Part shown: positions 16,602 through 25,452 of the stretch, piece after piece
Layout of the letters: each line of letters starts with the position of its first letter
Position numbering within the stretch: position 1 is the stretch's first letter
Source: Candidatus Adlerbacteria bacterium
GTDB lineage: Bacteria; Patescibacteriota; Minisyncoccia; Phycocordibacterales; SBAW01
Length of the DNA stretch: 46,733 nucleotides
Direction of reading: 5' to 3'
Assembly (NCBI GenBank): GCA_903819895.1
Contig: CAIJFH010000026.1
Location: 1 to 46,733, forward strand
Notes under the pieces: generated by a model
Seen by the model: only the letters and a program-made list of their open reading frames with translations
Database searches by the model: none
Told to the model about the DNA's origin: nothing
Position numbers and translations under genes: made by a program

Positions 16602-19600
16602 TTACTTCTTTTGGTTTGCTCTATAGAACAGGGTTGGGGTGAGGACAAGCGTGAGGACGATGGCGAAGGTGAGGCCAAACATGACCGCAAAGGCGAGCGG
16701 ACCCCACATGCCGCCCGAGCCCGCGAGCGGTATCATGCCGATGACCGTGGTGACGGTGGTGAGGAATATCGGGCGCAGGCGTGTTGCTGCCGAGTCGACC
16801 ACGATGTCGAGGATCGGCTTGTTTGGCTCCTCGCGCAGGTGGTGGATCATCGAGTCCATCAGGATGATGGCGTGGTTGATGATGACGCCGCCAAGCGCGA
16901 TGAAGCCGAGCAGCGAGGGGAAGGAGATCGGCTGCCCGGTAAACGCCAGCCCATCGAGCACACCAATGAGCGCCAAGGGCACGATCATCAGGAGGTAGAG
17001 CGTGTAGCGGAAGGAGTTAAACGCGATGATGAGTATCATAAACATCAGCACCAACCCTGCCACGAGCGCCAAGAGCATTTGTTGAAACGAGGTGTTGACG
17101 TCTTGGCTCTCGCCGCCGTAGGAGACGGTGACGCCCGGCGGCAGGTGGAGCTCGCCAACCCGCTTTTGAAACTCCGCGACCACTGCGGCGGTTGTTGTCT
17201 GTGTGTCGGGGTAGGCCGAGAGTGTCTCGATGCGTTTTTTGTCTTTGTGCGAGATGCTGGTGTTGCTCAGTGCGAGCGAGTCGTTGAGCACGGAGCCCAG
17301 CAAGATGCTCTGTGTTGGCCCTTGGATGGTGAGATTTTTAATCGTGTCGATGGATGTCTCGGTGGTGGTGTTGGGGTCGGTCGAGTTGGGGTTGAGGTTG
17401 AGTTTAACCACCACATCAATCGTCTGTGATGGTTGGGTAATCGTGGTTGCTTTGGTGCCGTTGATTGCGGCGCGCAGTGTTTGTGCAATTTGCACCGTCG
17501 AGAGCCCCTGTGCGGTTGCTTTGGCGCGGTTGATCGAGAGGTCAAACTCCGTGCCATTGTTTTTGGTAGTTGAGTCGATGTTGGTGACATGCGGGATGGT
17601 TGCAAGCAGTTGTCGCCCGGCGTCGGTGGCGGCGATAATCTGGTTGAGGTCATCACCTTTAAACTGAATTTGGATCGGCGCGCCAGAGGACGGCCCGTTG
17701 TTGGGCTGCAGCACCTGCACGTTAGCGTCGGTCACCACAGCAAGTTGTCGCTGCAACTCCGCGACCATTTGGGTGCTCGTCTCGGGGTGGCCAGGCGGCA
17801 GGTTGACGGTGATATTTGCCTCGTTGCTGCCCGAGGCCGAGCTGCCGCTGAGTGCCGAGCTTTGGCCCACTGTGGTTTGGAAGGAGGAGATATGTTTGTT
17901 GGCGTACAAAATCTCCTCGACCTCGCGGACGACCAGGTCGGTCTGCGCGAGTGTTGTGCCCTGCGGTTTTTCGATATTGATATACACGTAGTCGACATTG
18001 CTCTGTGGGAAGAATATCGCCTGCACGAGCCCGGTCGCTGGCAACAAGAGCGACAGGACAAACATCCCTGCTAGCGTGCGCAAAAAGATGCGCTGCCATT
18101 TGCTGCTTTGGAGGAGTGTGCGCAAGGTGTTTTTGTACCACTCGGTGGCGATGTGGGTGTACTCCTCCTGCTTTTTCTCTAGGCGGTTGGGTGCCTTTTT
18201 AGTAAAGAGCACGGCGATGACCGGTACGATGCCCAGCGCCACGACAATCGATGCCAACAGCACAAAGATGAGTGTGTAGGGGATGCCGGCGATAAACTTG
18301 CCGATGATGCCGGTGATAAAAAACAGCGGCGCAAAGACGGCCACCGTCGCCATCGTGCCCGCGATGAGCGGCCAGGCGTAATCCTTAAGTGCCGCGCGCG
18401 CTGCGACCATGATGTCGCCATAGATCGCCATGCGCGCGTGTATCGCTTCGGTAATCACAATGCCCGAGTCGACCAAGATACCAACCGCCAAGATGAGCGA
18501 GAACAAGCTGATAAAGTTGAGCGTGTTGCCGGTAAAGTAGAGGCCGATAAACGCGATAAGGAACGATAGTGGGATCGAGAGTGCCGCGATGAGCGACTCG
18601 CGCCAGCCGATGGTGAGCAAGAGTGCGAGGATGACGAGCAGCACCGTCTCGAAGCCGGTTTTGGTGAGGTCGCCCAGCTGCTTGCCCACCTGCACGCCTT
18701 GGTCGGTCGAGGGCGAGATAAGCACGTTGAGCCCGGCGAGCGTTGTGGTTTGTAGCGTGGCAATCTGCTGCTTAACCGCAGTCGAGACGCCCTGGATGCT
18801 CGCGCCGGTTTGCTTATATATAAGGAGTGTGATCGCGTTGTTGCTTGGCGTGCCGCTGGTGCTGACACGTGAGTAGGTCGACGCAGGAGCGAGCGCGTCG
18901 GATATGGTGGCGATGTCGCGCACGTACACGGGCGCGCCGTTTTTGCTGGTCACCGCGATGTTTTGGATCTCGGCGGGGTCGGTGATGCCGCCTTTAAAGT
19001 TGACCGCATACTTGACGCCATCCATCGAGATGCTACCCGCGGGCAATGCTGCATTGGATGCGCTAATGGCCGAGATCACATCGGTCAGCCGTAGGTTGTA
19101 CTGCGCGAGCTGCTCTTTGTTGACAACCACATCGACCTCGCGCGCGGGCACGCCGGTGATGTCGACATGTGACACGCCGTGCACATTTTTTAAATCATCC
19201 GACAATGTTTTGCCGAGTGTCGAGAACTCCATCGGTGATCGGTCGCCCGCAATCGAGACAACCAAAATGGGTTGATCATTAAAGTTGATTTTGCTCACCT
19301 GGGGCGCGGTCACGTCGCTGGGCAAATCGGGCACTGCCTTTGAGACCGCATCGCGCAGGTTTTGGATCGACTGGTTGACGTCCGCATTCGCGTCAAACTG
19401 CACCACCACCGAGGCGATGCCACTGCCTGACGACGAGGTAACCGTGTCGAGGTTGTCGAGGTTCTCGATCTGATCCTCGAGCTTGTCGGTCACCAAGCGC
19501 TCGGTGTCCTCGGCCGATGCGCCAGGGAAGACGGCCGTGACAATGCCGTAGGGGATCACAATCGATGGCGAATTTTCTTTGGGGATCTGCGCGACCGCGT

Positions 19601-19682
19601 ACGCACCCGCGACAATAAGCGTCACGATACAGACGTAACTAAACTGTCGCTTTTCGAGAAAGAAGTTCCAAAGAGGTAACAT
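16602..19682 (-). CDS. RND-family efflux transporter permease (AcrB-like)
   Basis: 1026 aa; IPKENSPSIVIPYG, ILVDSGIVITEAI, SFPSLLGFIALGGVIINHAIILMD. Confidence 0.93.
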   Translation of the reverse strand: MLPLWNFFLEKRQFSYVCIVTLIVAGAYAVAQIPKENSPSIVIPYGIVTAVFPGASAEDTERLVTDKLEDQIENLDNLDTVTSSSGSGIASVVVQFDANADVNQSIQNLRDAVSKAVPDLPSDVTAPQVSKINFNDQPILVVSIAGDRSPMEFSTLGKTLSDDLKNVHGVSHVDITGVPAREVDVVVNKEQLAQYNLRLTDVISAISASNAALPAGSISMDGVKYAVNFKGGITDPAEIQNIAVTSKNGAPVYVRDIATISDALAPASTYSRVSTSGTPSNNAITLLIYKQTGASIQGVSTAVKQQIATLQTTTLAGLNVLISPSTDQGVQVGKQLGDLTKTGFETVLLVILALLLTIGWRESLIAALSIPLSFLIAFIGLYFTGNTLNFISLFSLILAVGILVDSGIVITEAIHARMAIYGDIMVAARAALKDYAWPLIAGTMATVAVFAPLFFITGIIGKFIAGIPYTLIFVLLASIVVALGIVPVIAVLFTKKAPNRLEKKQEEYTHIATEWYKNTLRTLLQSSKWQRIFLRTLAGMFVLSLLLPATGLVQAIFFPQSNVDYVYINIEKPQGTTLAQTDLVVREVEEILYANKHISSFQTTVGQSSALSGSSASGSNEANITVNLPPGHPETSTQMVAELQRQLAVVTDANVQVLQPNNGPSSGAPIQIQFKGDDLNQIIAATDAGRQLLATIPHVTNIDSTTKNNGTEFDLSINRAKATAQGLSTVQIAQTLRAAINGTKATTITQPSQTIDVVVKLNLNPNSTDPNTTTETSIDTIKNLTIQGPTQSILLGSVLNDSLALSNTSISHKDKKRIETLSAYPDTQTTTAAVVAEFQKRVGELHLPPGVTVSYGGESQDVNTSFQQMLLALVAGLVLMFMILIIAFNSFRYTLYLLMIVPLALIGVLDGLAFTGQPISFPSLLGFIALGGVIINHAIILMDSMIHHLREEPNKPILDIVVDSAATRLRPIFLTTVTTVIGMIPLAGSGGMWGPLAFAVMFGLTFAIVLTLVLTPTLFYRANQKK

Positions 19683-19697
19683 ATATGTTGAGTATCG

Positions 19698-21320
19698 CTA
19701 CTGCGTGTCGACTTGTACCACTTGGCCGTCGGAGAGTCCGCGCGCGTCGGTGACAATGGCTGTCTCGGGGGTAAGTCCGTTGGTGATAGTGACTTGGTCG
19801 CCCACTACATCACCCAAGGTGACCGGATGTGCGGATAGGGTGCTGCTCGCTACGGTAAACACGGCCGCTCCTTGCGGTGTCATCTTAATTGCGATAATCG
19901 GGATGCGGATTGCACTCGTGGTGTTGGTGCTCGCGCCACTATTTTTTGTCGCGCGCTCCAGCGCAATGGTGACCGTCTCGCCATCGGTAAGCGTGTTTTG
20001 GTTGCGGTCGGGCAAGCCGATGCGCACCTCGATCTTGTTGGTGGTTGGGTCGAGCGCGGGGGCGATCGAGACAATCGTGCCCGCGATGCTGCCCTCGATG
20101 GTCGCTTTGCCCCCAACGGTGATGGTCTTTGCATCCTCGGGTGTCACATAGGTTTTGACCTCAAGCGCGTTGGGGTTGGATACAACGGCAATTTGAGACG
20201 GCACCGAGACAAAGTCGCCCTGCGACACCGGCAAGCTGATGATGGTGCCTGAAATGGGGCTGCGCACGCGGGTCTTCTCGAGGTTGGCTTTTGCTGCGTT
20301 GAGCGCGCCTTGTGCCTGCTTCACGTTCGCTTGCGCAGCAGCCAAGTCGGCGGCTTGGCCGGTGGTGCCGCCGGTTGCGTACTGTTGGTTGGTGATTGCT
20401 GCGCTCGAGACAGCAGCATCGTAGGATGTCTTGCTGCCTGCGAGCGAGGAGATCGCGCCAACAACTGCCGAGCGCCCTGCGCCCACCGACACCTGCGACG
20501 CGCTAATGGTGCCAGCCGACACGGCAGCGGTGGGGATTGCTTTGGTGAGCGCGAGCGTGATATCGCTCAGCAGTGTTTGGATGGTCTGCGCGTCGGTGGC
20601 AAGCGTCGTGATGCTGCTGTCGATGTCCGACGTGGTGCCGAGGTTTGCCACGAGCGCTGCGTCGCGGGTGAGGGTGATCTCGGCCTGCGCGCGCTCGTTT
20701 TGGATGGTGATCGCCAACTGCGAGTCGGACGCGGTGACGTTAAAAAGAGGTGAGTTGCTACGCGGGTTGGTAAAGAGGAGGTCGGCCTTGTTGTGCACAG
20801 CGTCGTCCATCGACGCGTAGGCGCTCTGCATCGTGCTCGCTGCCGACAGCCGCGCATTGGCGATTGATTGGGTTGCTTGGCCCTGCGATAGTGTGGCAAT
20901 GGTGGTGCCGCTGCCGCCTGCTTTGGCGAGCGCCGCCTGTGCTGCCTCATATGCGCCCTGTGCCTGGAGCATGGCCGCCTGTTGGGAACTGTTTTCAAAC
21001 TCGGCAATCACCTCGCCAGCGCCAACCTGGTCGCCCAGCGACACATTGAGCGCTACCAACTCGCCCGAGGTTTGTGCAAGAATAGTCGCCTCACTGAGCG
21101 AGGTCACCTGGCCGGTCACGGGCAATGGCCCCGCAGGGGTCGAGAGCCCCGCGACCGATGACAACTGCACGTGCGTCACGGCAGCGGGGAGTGATGCGCT
21201 ACTCGCGCCACTGCGCAGCAGTGCTTGTCCAACAATGAGCACGATAACAATAATAATGAGCGCACCGCCGATGCTATACACCTTCGGCAAGTGCCGAATC
21301 CAACGAAAAAGTTTCTGCAT
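19698..21320 (-). CDS. RND/HlyD-family periplasmic adaptor-like subunit
   Basis: GQVTSLSEATILAQTSGELVALNVSLGDQVGAGEVIAEFE, KTRVRSPISGTI; precedes the RND permease. Confidence 0.88.
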   Translation of the reverse strand: MQKLFRWIRHLPKVYSIGGALIIIVIVLIVGQALLRSGASSASLPAAVTHVQLSSVAGLSTPAGPLPVTGQVTSLSEATILAQTSGELVALNVSLGDQVGAGEVIAEFENSSQQAAMLQAQGAYEAAQAALAKAGGSGTTIATLSQGQATQSIANARLSAASTMQSAYASMDDAVHNKADLLFTNPRSNSPLFNVTASDSQLAITIQNERAQAEITLTRDAALVANLGTTSDIDSSITTLATDAQTIQTLLSDITLALTKAIPTAAVSAGTISASQVSVGAGRSAVVGAISSLAGSKTSYDAAVSSAAITNQQYATGGTTGQAADLAAAQANVKQAQGALNAAKANLEKTRVRSPISGTIISLPVSQGDFVSVPSQIAVVSNPNALEVKTYVTPEDAKTITVGGKATIEGSIAGTIVSIAPALDPTTNKIEVRIGLPDRNQNTLTDGETVTIALERATKNSGASTNTTSAIRIPIIAIKMTPQGAAVFTVASSTLSAHPVTLGDVVGDQVTITNGLTPETAIVTDARGLSDGQVVQVDTQ

Positions 21321-21326
21321 GTCTCT

Positions 21327-21332
21327 AGTATA
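21327..21332 (-). promoter_or_regulatory. -10 box TATACT of adaptor gene, 6 nt from ATG
   Basis: Minus strand TATACT-agagac-ATG(21320). Confidence 0.6.
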
Positions 21333-21406
21333 CAACATCGCCCCGCAGAGCTCCTATATCGCAGATGTGCTTCCGAGTTTCGCTGTAACGGTATATTATT
21401 TTTTGT

Positions 21407-21871
21407 ATGAACGATGCAGATGATTTACATGCGTGTATTGCTGCCGCAAAAGCAGTATACGAAAAACAATCAGTGTTGCGCTGTCCTTATTTTAACGAGA
21501 TGGTCACTCTCAATGCAGATGGATTTAATCATCTGTTGTATAAACCTAATCGCCAACCGCGCAACGTGAAAGAACAGCAATTAAAATTACGATTATTGAA
21601 AAAAGGTTTACGCATATTGCAGCGGGCAGGGACAGTGCAAGAGGAGCGATTGTGTTTCGAGAAAGTAGGAAAACAAAGAAGCGACGGTCTATCTGCGACA
21701 AAGGAGGTTCGGTATTGGGCGTTCCACGATATTGTTGGAGAAACAAAACGTTTTAAAATGCGCGTCATTGTGCGGAAGGTTGGAGATGGAAAAATAGCTT
21801 TTTGGAGTGTTATGCCGCACGGGAAGATTAATCGACAGCGTCTATATGATGAGGGCATAGGAGATGAGTAG
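21407..21871 (+). CDS. Hypothetical protein, possible BECR-fold nuclease-like
   Basis: 154 aa ORF with YWAFHDIVGETKRFKMRVIVRKVGDGKIAFWSVMPHGKINRQRL; TATATT 9 nt before ATG. Confidence 0.6.
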   Translation: MNDADDLHACIAAAKAVYEKQSVLRCPYFNEMVTLNADGFNHLLYKPNRQPRNVKEQQLKLRLLKKGLRILQRAGTVQEERLCFEKVGKQRSDGLSATKEVRYWAFHDIVGETKRFKMRVIVRKVGDGKIAFWSVMPHGKINRQRLYDEGIGDE

Positions 21872-21875
21872 AGAA

Positions 21876-21968
21876 TCAAAAAAGCCGCCCAGTGGCGGCT
21901 CCTTTGGTGTACCTGTCTTCAGCTTTGGAAATCCTTAGCCGAAAAGGGGCTTTCGCCCACAGGCACAC
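21876..21968 (-). ncRNA. Candidate structured ncRNA (three-way junction plus intrinsic terminator)
   Basis: P1 GUGUGCCUGU/ACAGGUACAC, P2 GGGC-GAAA-GCCC, P3 UUCGGCU/AGCUGAA, then GCCGCC-ACUG-GGCGGC-UUUUUU. Confidence 0.62.
21878..21899 (-). terminator. Intrinsic terminator of candidate ncRNA
   Basis: Minus strand GCCGCCACTGGGCGGCTTTTTT. Confidence 0.82.
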
Positions 21969-21972
21969 TGCT

Positions 21973-22001
21973 AGTATACAGTACTGGTGTTTTGTGGGCA
22001 A
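21973..22001 (-). promoter_or_regulatory. Sigma70-like promoter of candidate ncRNA
   Basis: Minus strand TTGCCC - 17 nt - TATACT. Confidence 0.65.
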
Positions 22002-22051
22002 CTACTGTTCGCCTTTGCTTGTCGCACGGTTTCCCCGTACAATGGGCGAAT

Positions 22052-23326
22052 ATGAAGCATCCTACCTACTCGGCACGGCAGTCGCAGCTGTTTACTAAAA
22101 CGCGCAAGGAGGCGCCTAAGGACGAGGTGTCCAAAAACGCGCAGCTGTTAATCCGTGCGGGCTATGTCCACAAAGAGATGGCCGGCGTGTACGCCTATCT
22201 GCCGCTGGGGCTCCGTGTCCAGAATAATATAAAAGAAATTGTTCGCGAGGAGATGGAGAAAATTGGCGGGCAGGAGATTATCATGACCTCGCTGCAACGC
22301 AAAGAGTTGTGGGAGAAGACCAAGCGCTGGGATGACGAGGTGGTGGATGTGTGGTTTAAGACCGAACTCAAAGCAGGTGGGGACATTGGCCTGGCGTGGT
22401 CGCACGAGGAGCCGATTGCCGACATGATGAAAAATTATGTTGCCAGCTTCCGTGACTTGCCGATTTTTGTGTATCAATTTCAAACAAAATTGCGCAATGA
22501 GCTGCGCGCAAAGTCGGGCATTATGCGCGGGCGTGAGTTTGTGATGAAGGATATGTACTCGTTCTGTCTCGACGAGGCAGAGCACACACGTTTTTACAAC
22601 AGCACCATTGAGGCATACAAGCGTGTGTACGAGCGGCTCGGTATCGGCGCAGATACGTTTGTTACATTTGCGTCGGGTGGTGCGTTTACGCAGTTTAGTC
22701 ACGAGTTTCAAACCATTGCCGAGACAGGCGAGGATGTTATCTACATCAATCGCGAGAAAGGGATTGCAATCAACGAGGAGGTGCTCAATGAGGCAACGCT
22801 CAAAGAACTTGCGATTACACGCGCCGATTTAGAGGAGGTAAAGACAGCCGAGGTCGGCAATATATTCAACTTTGGGACACAAAAGTCCGAGGATCTGGGC
22901 CTGTTCTACACCAACGATAAAGGCGAGCAGATACCGGTCTGGATGGGCTCTTATGGCATTGGTATCACACGTGTGATGGGCCTGCTTGCAGAAAAGTTTT
23001 CTGATGCAAAAGGGCTCGTGTGGCCCGAGCAGGTGGCGCCATTTCGGGTGCACTTGGTGGAGTTGCAAAGCGACAATGTCGATGTGCGTGCCGAGGCCGC
23101 CGAGGTGTACCGCGAGTTGACCGAGGCAGGCGTGCCGGTGCTTTGGGATGATCGCGACGTGCGCGCGGGCGAGAAGTTTGCCGACAGCGACCTGATCGGC
23201 ATCCCACTGCGCGTGGTGGTGTCCGAGAAGACGCTTGCAGCAGGAAAATTTGAGTGCGTCCATCGCCAGGGTGGCCGGGTCGAGCACAAAAGTATGTCGG
23301 AGCTGCTGGGGCAGTTGACGGCATGA
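22052..23326 (+). CDS. proS: Prolyl-tRNA synthetase (short form)
   Basis: AGYVHKEMAGVYAYLPLGLRV, MRGREFVMKDMYSF, MGSYGIGITRVMG. Confidence 0.95.
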   Translation: MKHPTYSARQSQLFTKTRKEAPKDEVSKNAQLLIRAGYVHKEMAGVYAYLPLGLRVQNNIKEIVREEMEKIGGQEIIMTSLQRKELWEKTKRWDDEVVDVWFKTELKAGGDIGLAWSHEEPIADMMKNYVASFRDLPIFVYQFQTKLRNELRAKSGIMRGREFVMKDMYSFCLDEAEHTRFYNSTIEAYKRVYERLGIGADTFVTFASGGAFTQFSHEFQTIAETGEDVIYINREKGIAINEEVLNEATLKELAITRADLEEVKTAEVGNIFNFGTQKSEDLGLFYTNDKGEQIPVWMGSYGIGITRVMGLLAEKFSDAKGLVWPEQVAPFRVHLVELQSDNVDVRAEAAEVYRELTEAGVPVLWDDRDVRAGEKFADSDLIGIPLRVVVSEKTLAAGKFECVHRQGGRVEHKSMSELLGQLTA

Positions 23327-24375
23327 GTGGCTTTTTTAATCGCCTGCTGCCGCTCGTCTCCAACGATGTGGGGATCGACTTGGGCACTGCCAACACGCTC
23401 GTGTATTTGCGCGGCAAGGGGATCGTTGTGACCGAGCCATCGGTGGTCGCGGTCAATCAAAAGACCGGCCAAGTGGTCGCGGTCGGCCAAGCAGCAAAAG
23501 ACATGCTGGGCCGCACGCCGGGGCACTTGGTCGCGGTGCGCCCCTTGGTCGATGGTGTCGTCTCCGACTTCGAGGCGACCGAGGAGATGCTTGCGTATTT
23601 GATGAACAGGGCGCAAGGCGCATCGCGCAAGATGCTCGGGCCCCGCGCGGTCATCGGTGTCCCGGCGGGGATCACCAATGTCGAGATGCGCGCGGTCAAA
23701 GATGCGGCGCAGAACGCGGGTGCGCGCGAGGTGTACATCGTCGAGGAGCCGATCGCCGCGGCGCTTGGGGTGCGCTTGCCGATACGCGAGGCGGTGGGCA
23801 GCATGATCGTCGACATTGGTGGTGGCACGGTCGACATCGCGGTGCTGTCGCTGGGCGGCATTGTCCGTGCAAAAAACTTGCGGCTCGCGGGCGACAAACT
23901 CAACACCGACATCATCAGCTATGTGCGCTCGGAGCATAAAATTTTAATCGGCGAGAAGACCGCCGAAAACGTCAAGATGGCAATCGGCTCAGTTATCCAA
24001 GGCGGCAGCAACCTCGAGGCGCTGGTGCGCGGCCGCGACCTGATCACTGGCCTCCCGCGCGAGATTGTCTTGACCGATCAAGACGTGCGCGAGGCGATCT
24101 CACAATCGATCGACACACTGGTCGAGTCGGTGCGCGAGGTGCTCGAGACCACGCCGCCCGAAATTCTTTCGGACATTATGCGCTCGGGGATCACGCTCGC
24201 GGGCGGTGGCGCCTTGCTCAAAGGGCTCGACGAGCTGCTCGCGCAGTGGCTCAAGGTGCCGGTCGTGGTAGCCGACGACCCGCTGACCGCGGTGGTGCGT
24301 GGCACCGGCGTCATTCTCGAGAACATCGACCTCTATCGCGATATCCTGCTTGAACATGAAGACGATTTCTCCTAA
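23323..24375 (+). CDS. mreB: Rod shape-determining protein MreB paralog 2
   Basis: VGIDLGTANTLVYLRGKGIVVTEPSVVAV, MIVDIGGGTVDIAVLSLGG; ATGA overlap with proS. Confidence 0.95.
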   Translation: MSGFFNRLLPLVSNDVGIDLGTANTLVYLRGKGIVVTEPSVVAVNQKTGQVVAVGQAAKDMLGRTPGHLVAVRPLVDGVVSDFEATEEMLAYLMNRAQGASRKMLGPRAVIGVPAGITNVEMRAVKDAAQNAGAREVYIVEEPIAAALGVRLPIREAVGSMIVDIGGGTVDIAVLSLGGIVRAKNLRLAGDKLNTDIISYVRSEHKILIGEKTAENVKMAIGSVIQGGSNLEALVRGRDLITGLPREIVLTDQDVREAISQSIDTLVESVREVLETTPPEILSDIMRSGITLAGGGALLKGLDELLAQWLKVPVVVADDPLTAVVRGTGVILENIDLYRDILLEHEDDFS

Positions 24376-25135
24376 CCGCTCGATGCGGCCCTACTCGCGC
24401 AGTACGCGACAATTTAAAATTGCGGCGTTCATTCTTTTGTTTACATGTATTATTGGTGGGTTGGTGCTGTGGCGTGCCAGCGTGTCATCACTGTTGCTGC
24501 AAGTGCTTGCGCCCGTGGTGCGCCTGCGCGACTCGTTCTCGGCAAACGAGGATACGCTGCTTCGCGCACAGTTGGCCTCGACCACTGCGGCACTGCTCGA
24601 TCGCGACGTGCTCTATGCAGAAAATCTTGATTTAAAAAATAGAATGGGGCGCGACGCCGGTGTCTCGACCATCCTTGCGGGTGTGCTGCTGCGCCCACCG
24701 GCTACACCCTACGACACACTGCTGGTTGATGCGGGCAAAAACGCTGGTGTCGTGGTGGGCAACGTTGTTGCTGCGGGTGGCACAACGCTCATCGGTACGG
24801 TCACCGAGGTATACGACACCACTGCGCGCGTCGAACTTTTTTCTGCGCCGGGCACGACGTTTAACGCGTTGCTTTCTTCGGGTCAGGACACGGTGCCGGT
24901 GTCGGTGCGTGGGCAGGGGAGCGGCTCGTTTGTGGCGCAGGTCCCCGCGGGCACACATGCGTCTGTGGGCGACAGCATTGTTTTGCCTGGTGTTGCGGGT
25001 GGCTACGCGGGTTCGGTGTCCGCGGTCGAGAGCACCAGTGGCGAGTCGTTTGAGACCATCTACCTCCATTTGCCGGTCGATATATTCAACCTGCGCTCTG
25101 TTGAAGTGTGGCGGCAATCTGATATAAAAAAATAA
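24356..25135 (+). CDS. mreC: Rod shape-determining protein MreC
   Basis: N-terminal TM, coiled-coil, LRPPATPYDTLLVDAGKNAGVVVGNVV; between mreB and mreD-like. Confidence 0.9.
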   Translation: MKTISPNRSMRPYSRSTRQFKIAAFILLFTCIIGGLVLWRASVSSLLLQVLAPVVRLRDSFSANEDTLLRAQLASTTAALLDRDVLYAENLDLKNRMGRDAGVSTILAGVLLRPPATPYDTLLVDAGKNAGVVVGNVVAAGGTTLIGTVTEVYDTTARVELFSAPGTTFNALLSSGQDTVPVSVRGQGSGSFVAQVPAGTHASVGDSIVLPGVAGGYAGSVSAVESTSGESFETIYLHLPVDIFNLRSVEVWRQSDIKK

Positions 25136-25428
25136 TGCAGACGCGCACCAACACACGTATCATCTCCTCGATTGCTGCCTTGGTGTGCCTCTTTGGTGTC
25201 GTGCTGCCGTGGTGGCCGCTTTCGCTTGCGGGTGTCCTTTTGGCTGCGGTGTGGGGCAATGGCGCTCTTGCGTTGGGGTTGGGGCTCGTGCTCGACCTGG
25301 TCTACGGCGCGCCAACCGGGTTGCTGCATCCTCTTGCTGCTCCATTTTTTATACTCGCACTCGTGTGCGTCGCCGTGCGCGCTGTGTTTATGAAGCAGCT
25401 GCGCCCCGGCGTGGTCGACAGAGTGTAG
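25135..25428 (+). CDS. mreD: MreD-like membrane protein (short)
   Basis: Hydrophobic 97 aa; position between mreC and mrdA. Confidence 0.7.
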   Translation: MQTRTNTRIISSIAALVCLFGVVLPWWPLSLAGVLLAAVWGNGALALGLGLVLDLVYGAPTGLLHPLAAPFFILALVCVAVRAVFMKQLRPGVVDRV

Positions 25429-25452
25429 TGCTGCTCGGTATACTGTGCGGGC

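Noticed and set aside
21884-21899. GCCACTG cobalamin-riboswitch-like word in the terminator stem
   Set aside because: No other B12-riboswitch elements around it; chance match within a GC-rich hairpin.
21905-21968. Possible hammerhead ribozyme in the ncRNA candidate (CUGAAGA and GAAA words present)
   Set aside because: The GAAA sits in a tetraloop and the three stems cannot be arranged around a hammerhead core with a UH cleavage site.
22951-23937. 328-aa minus-strand ORF opposite proS/mreB
   Set aside because: Shadow ORF of two confidently identified genes.
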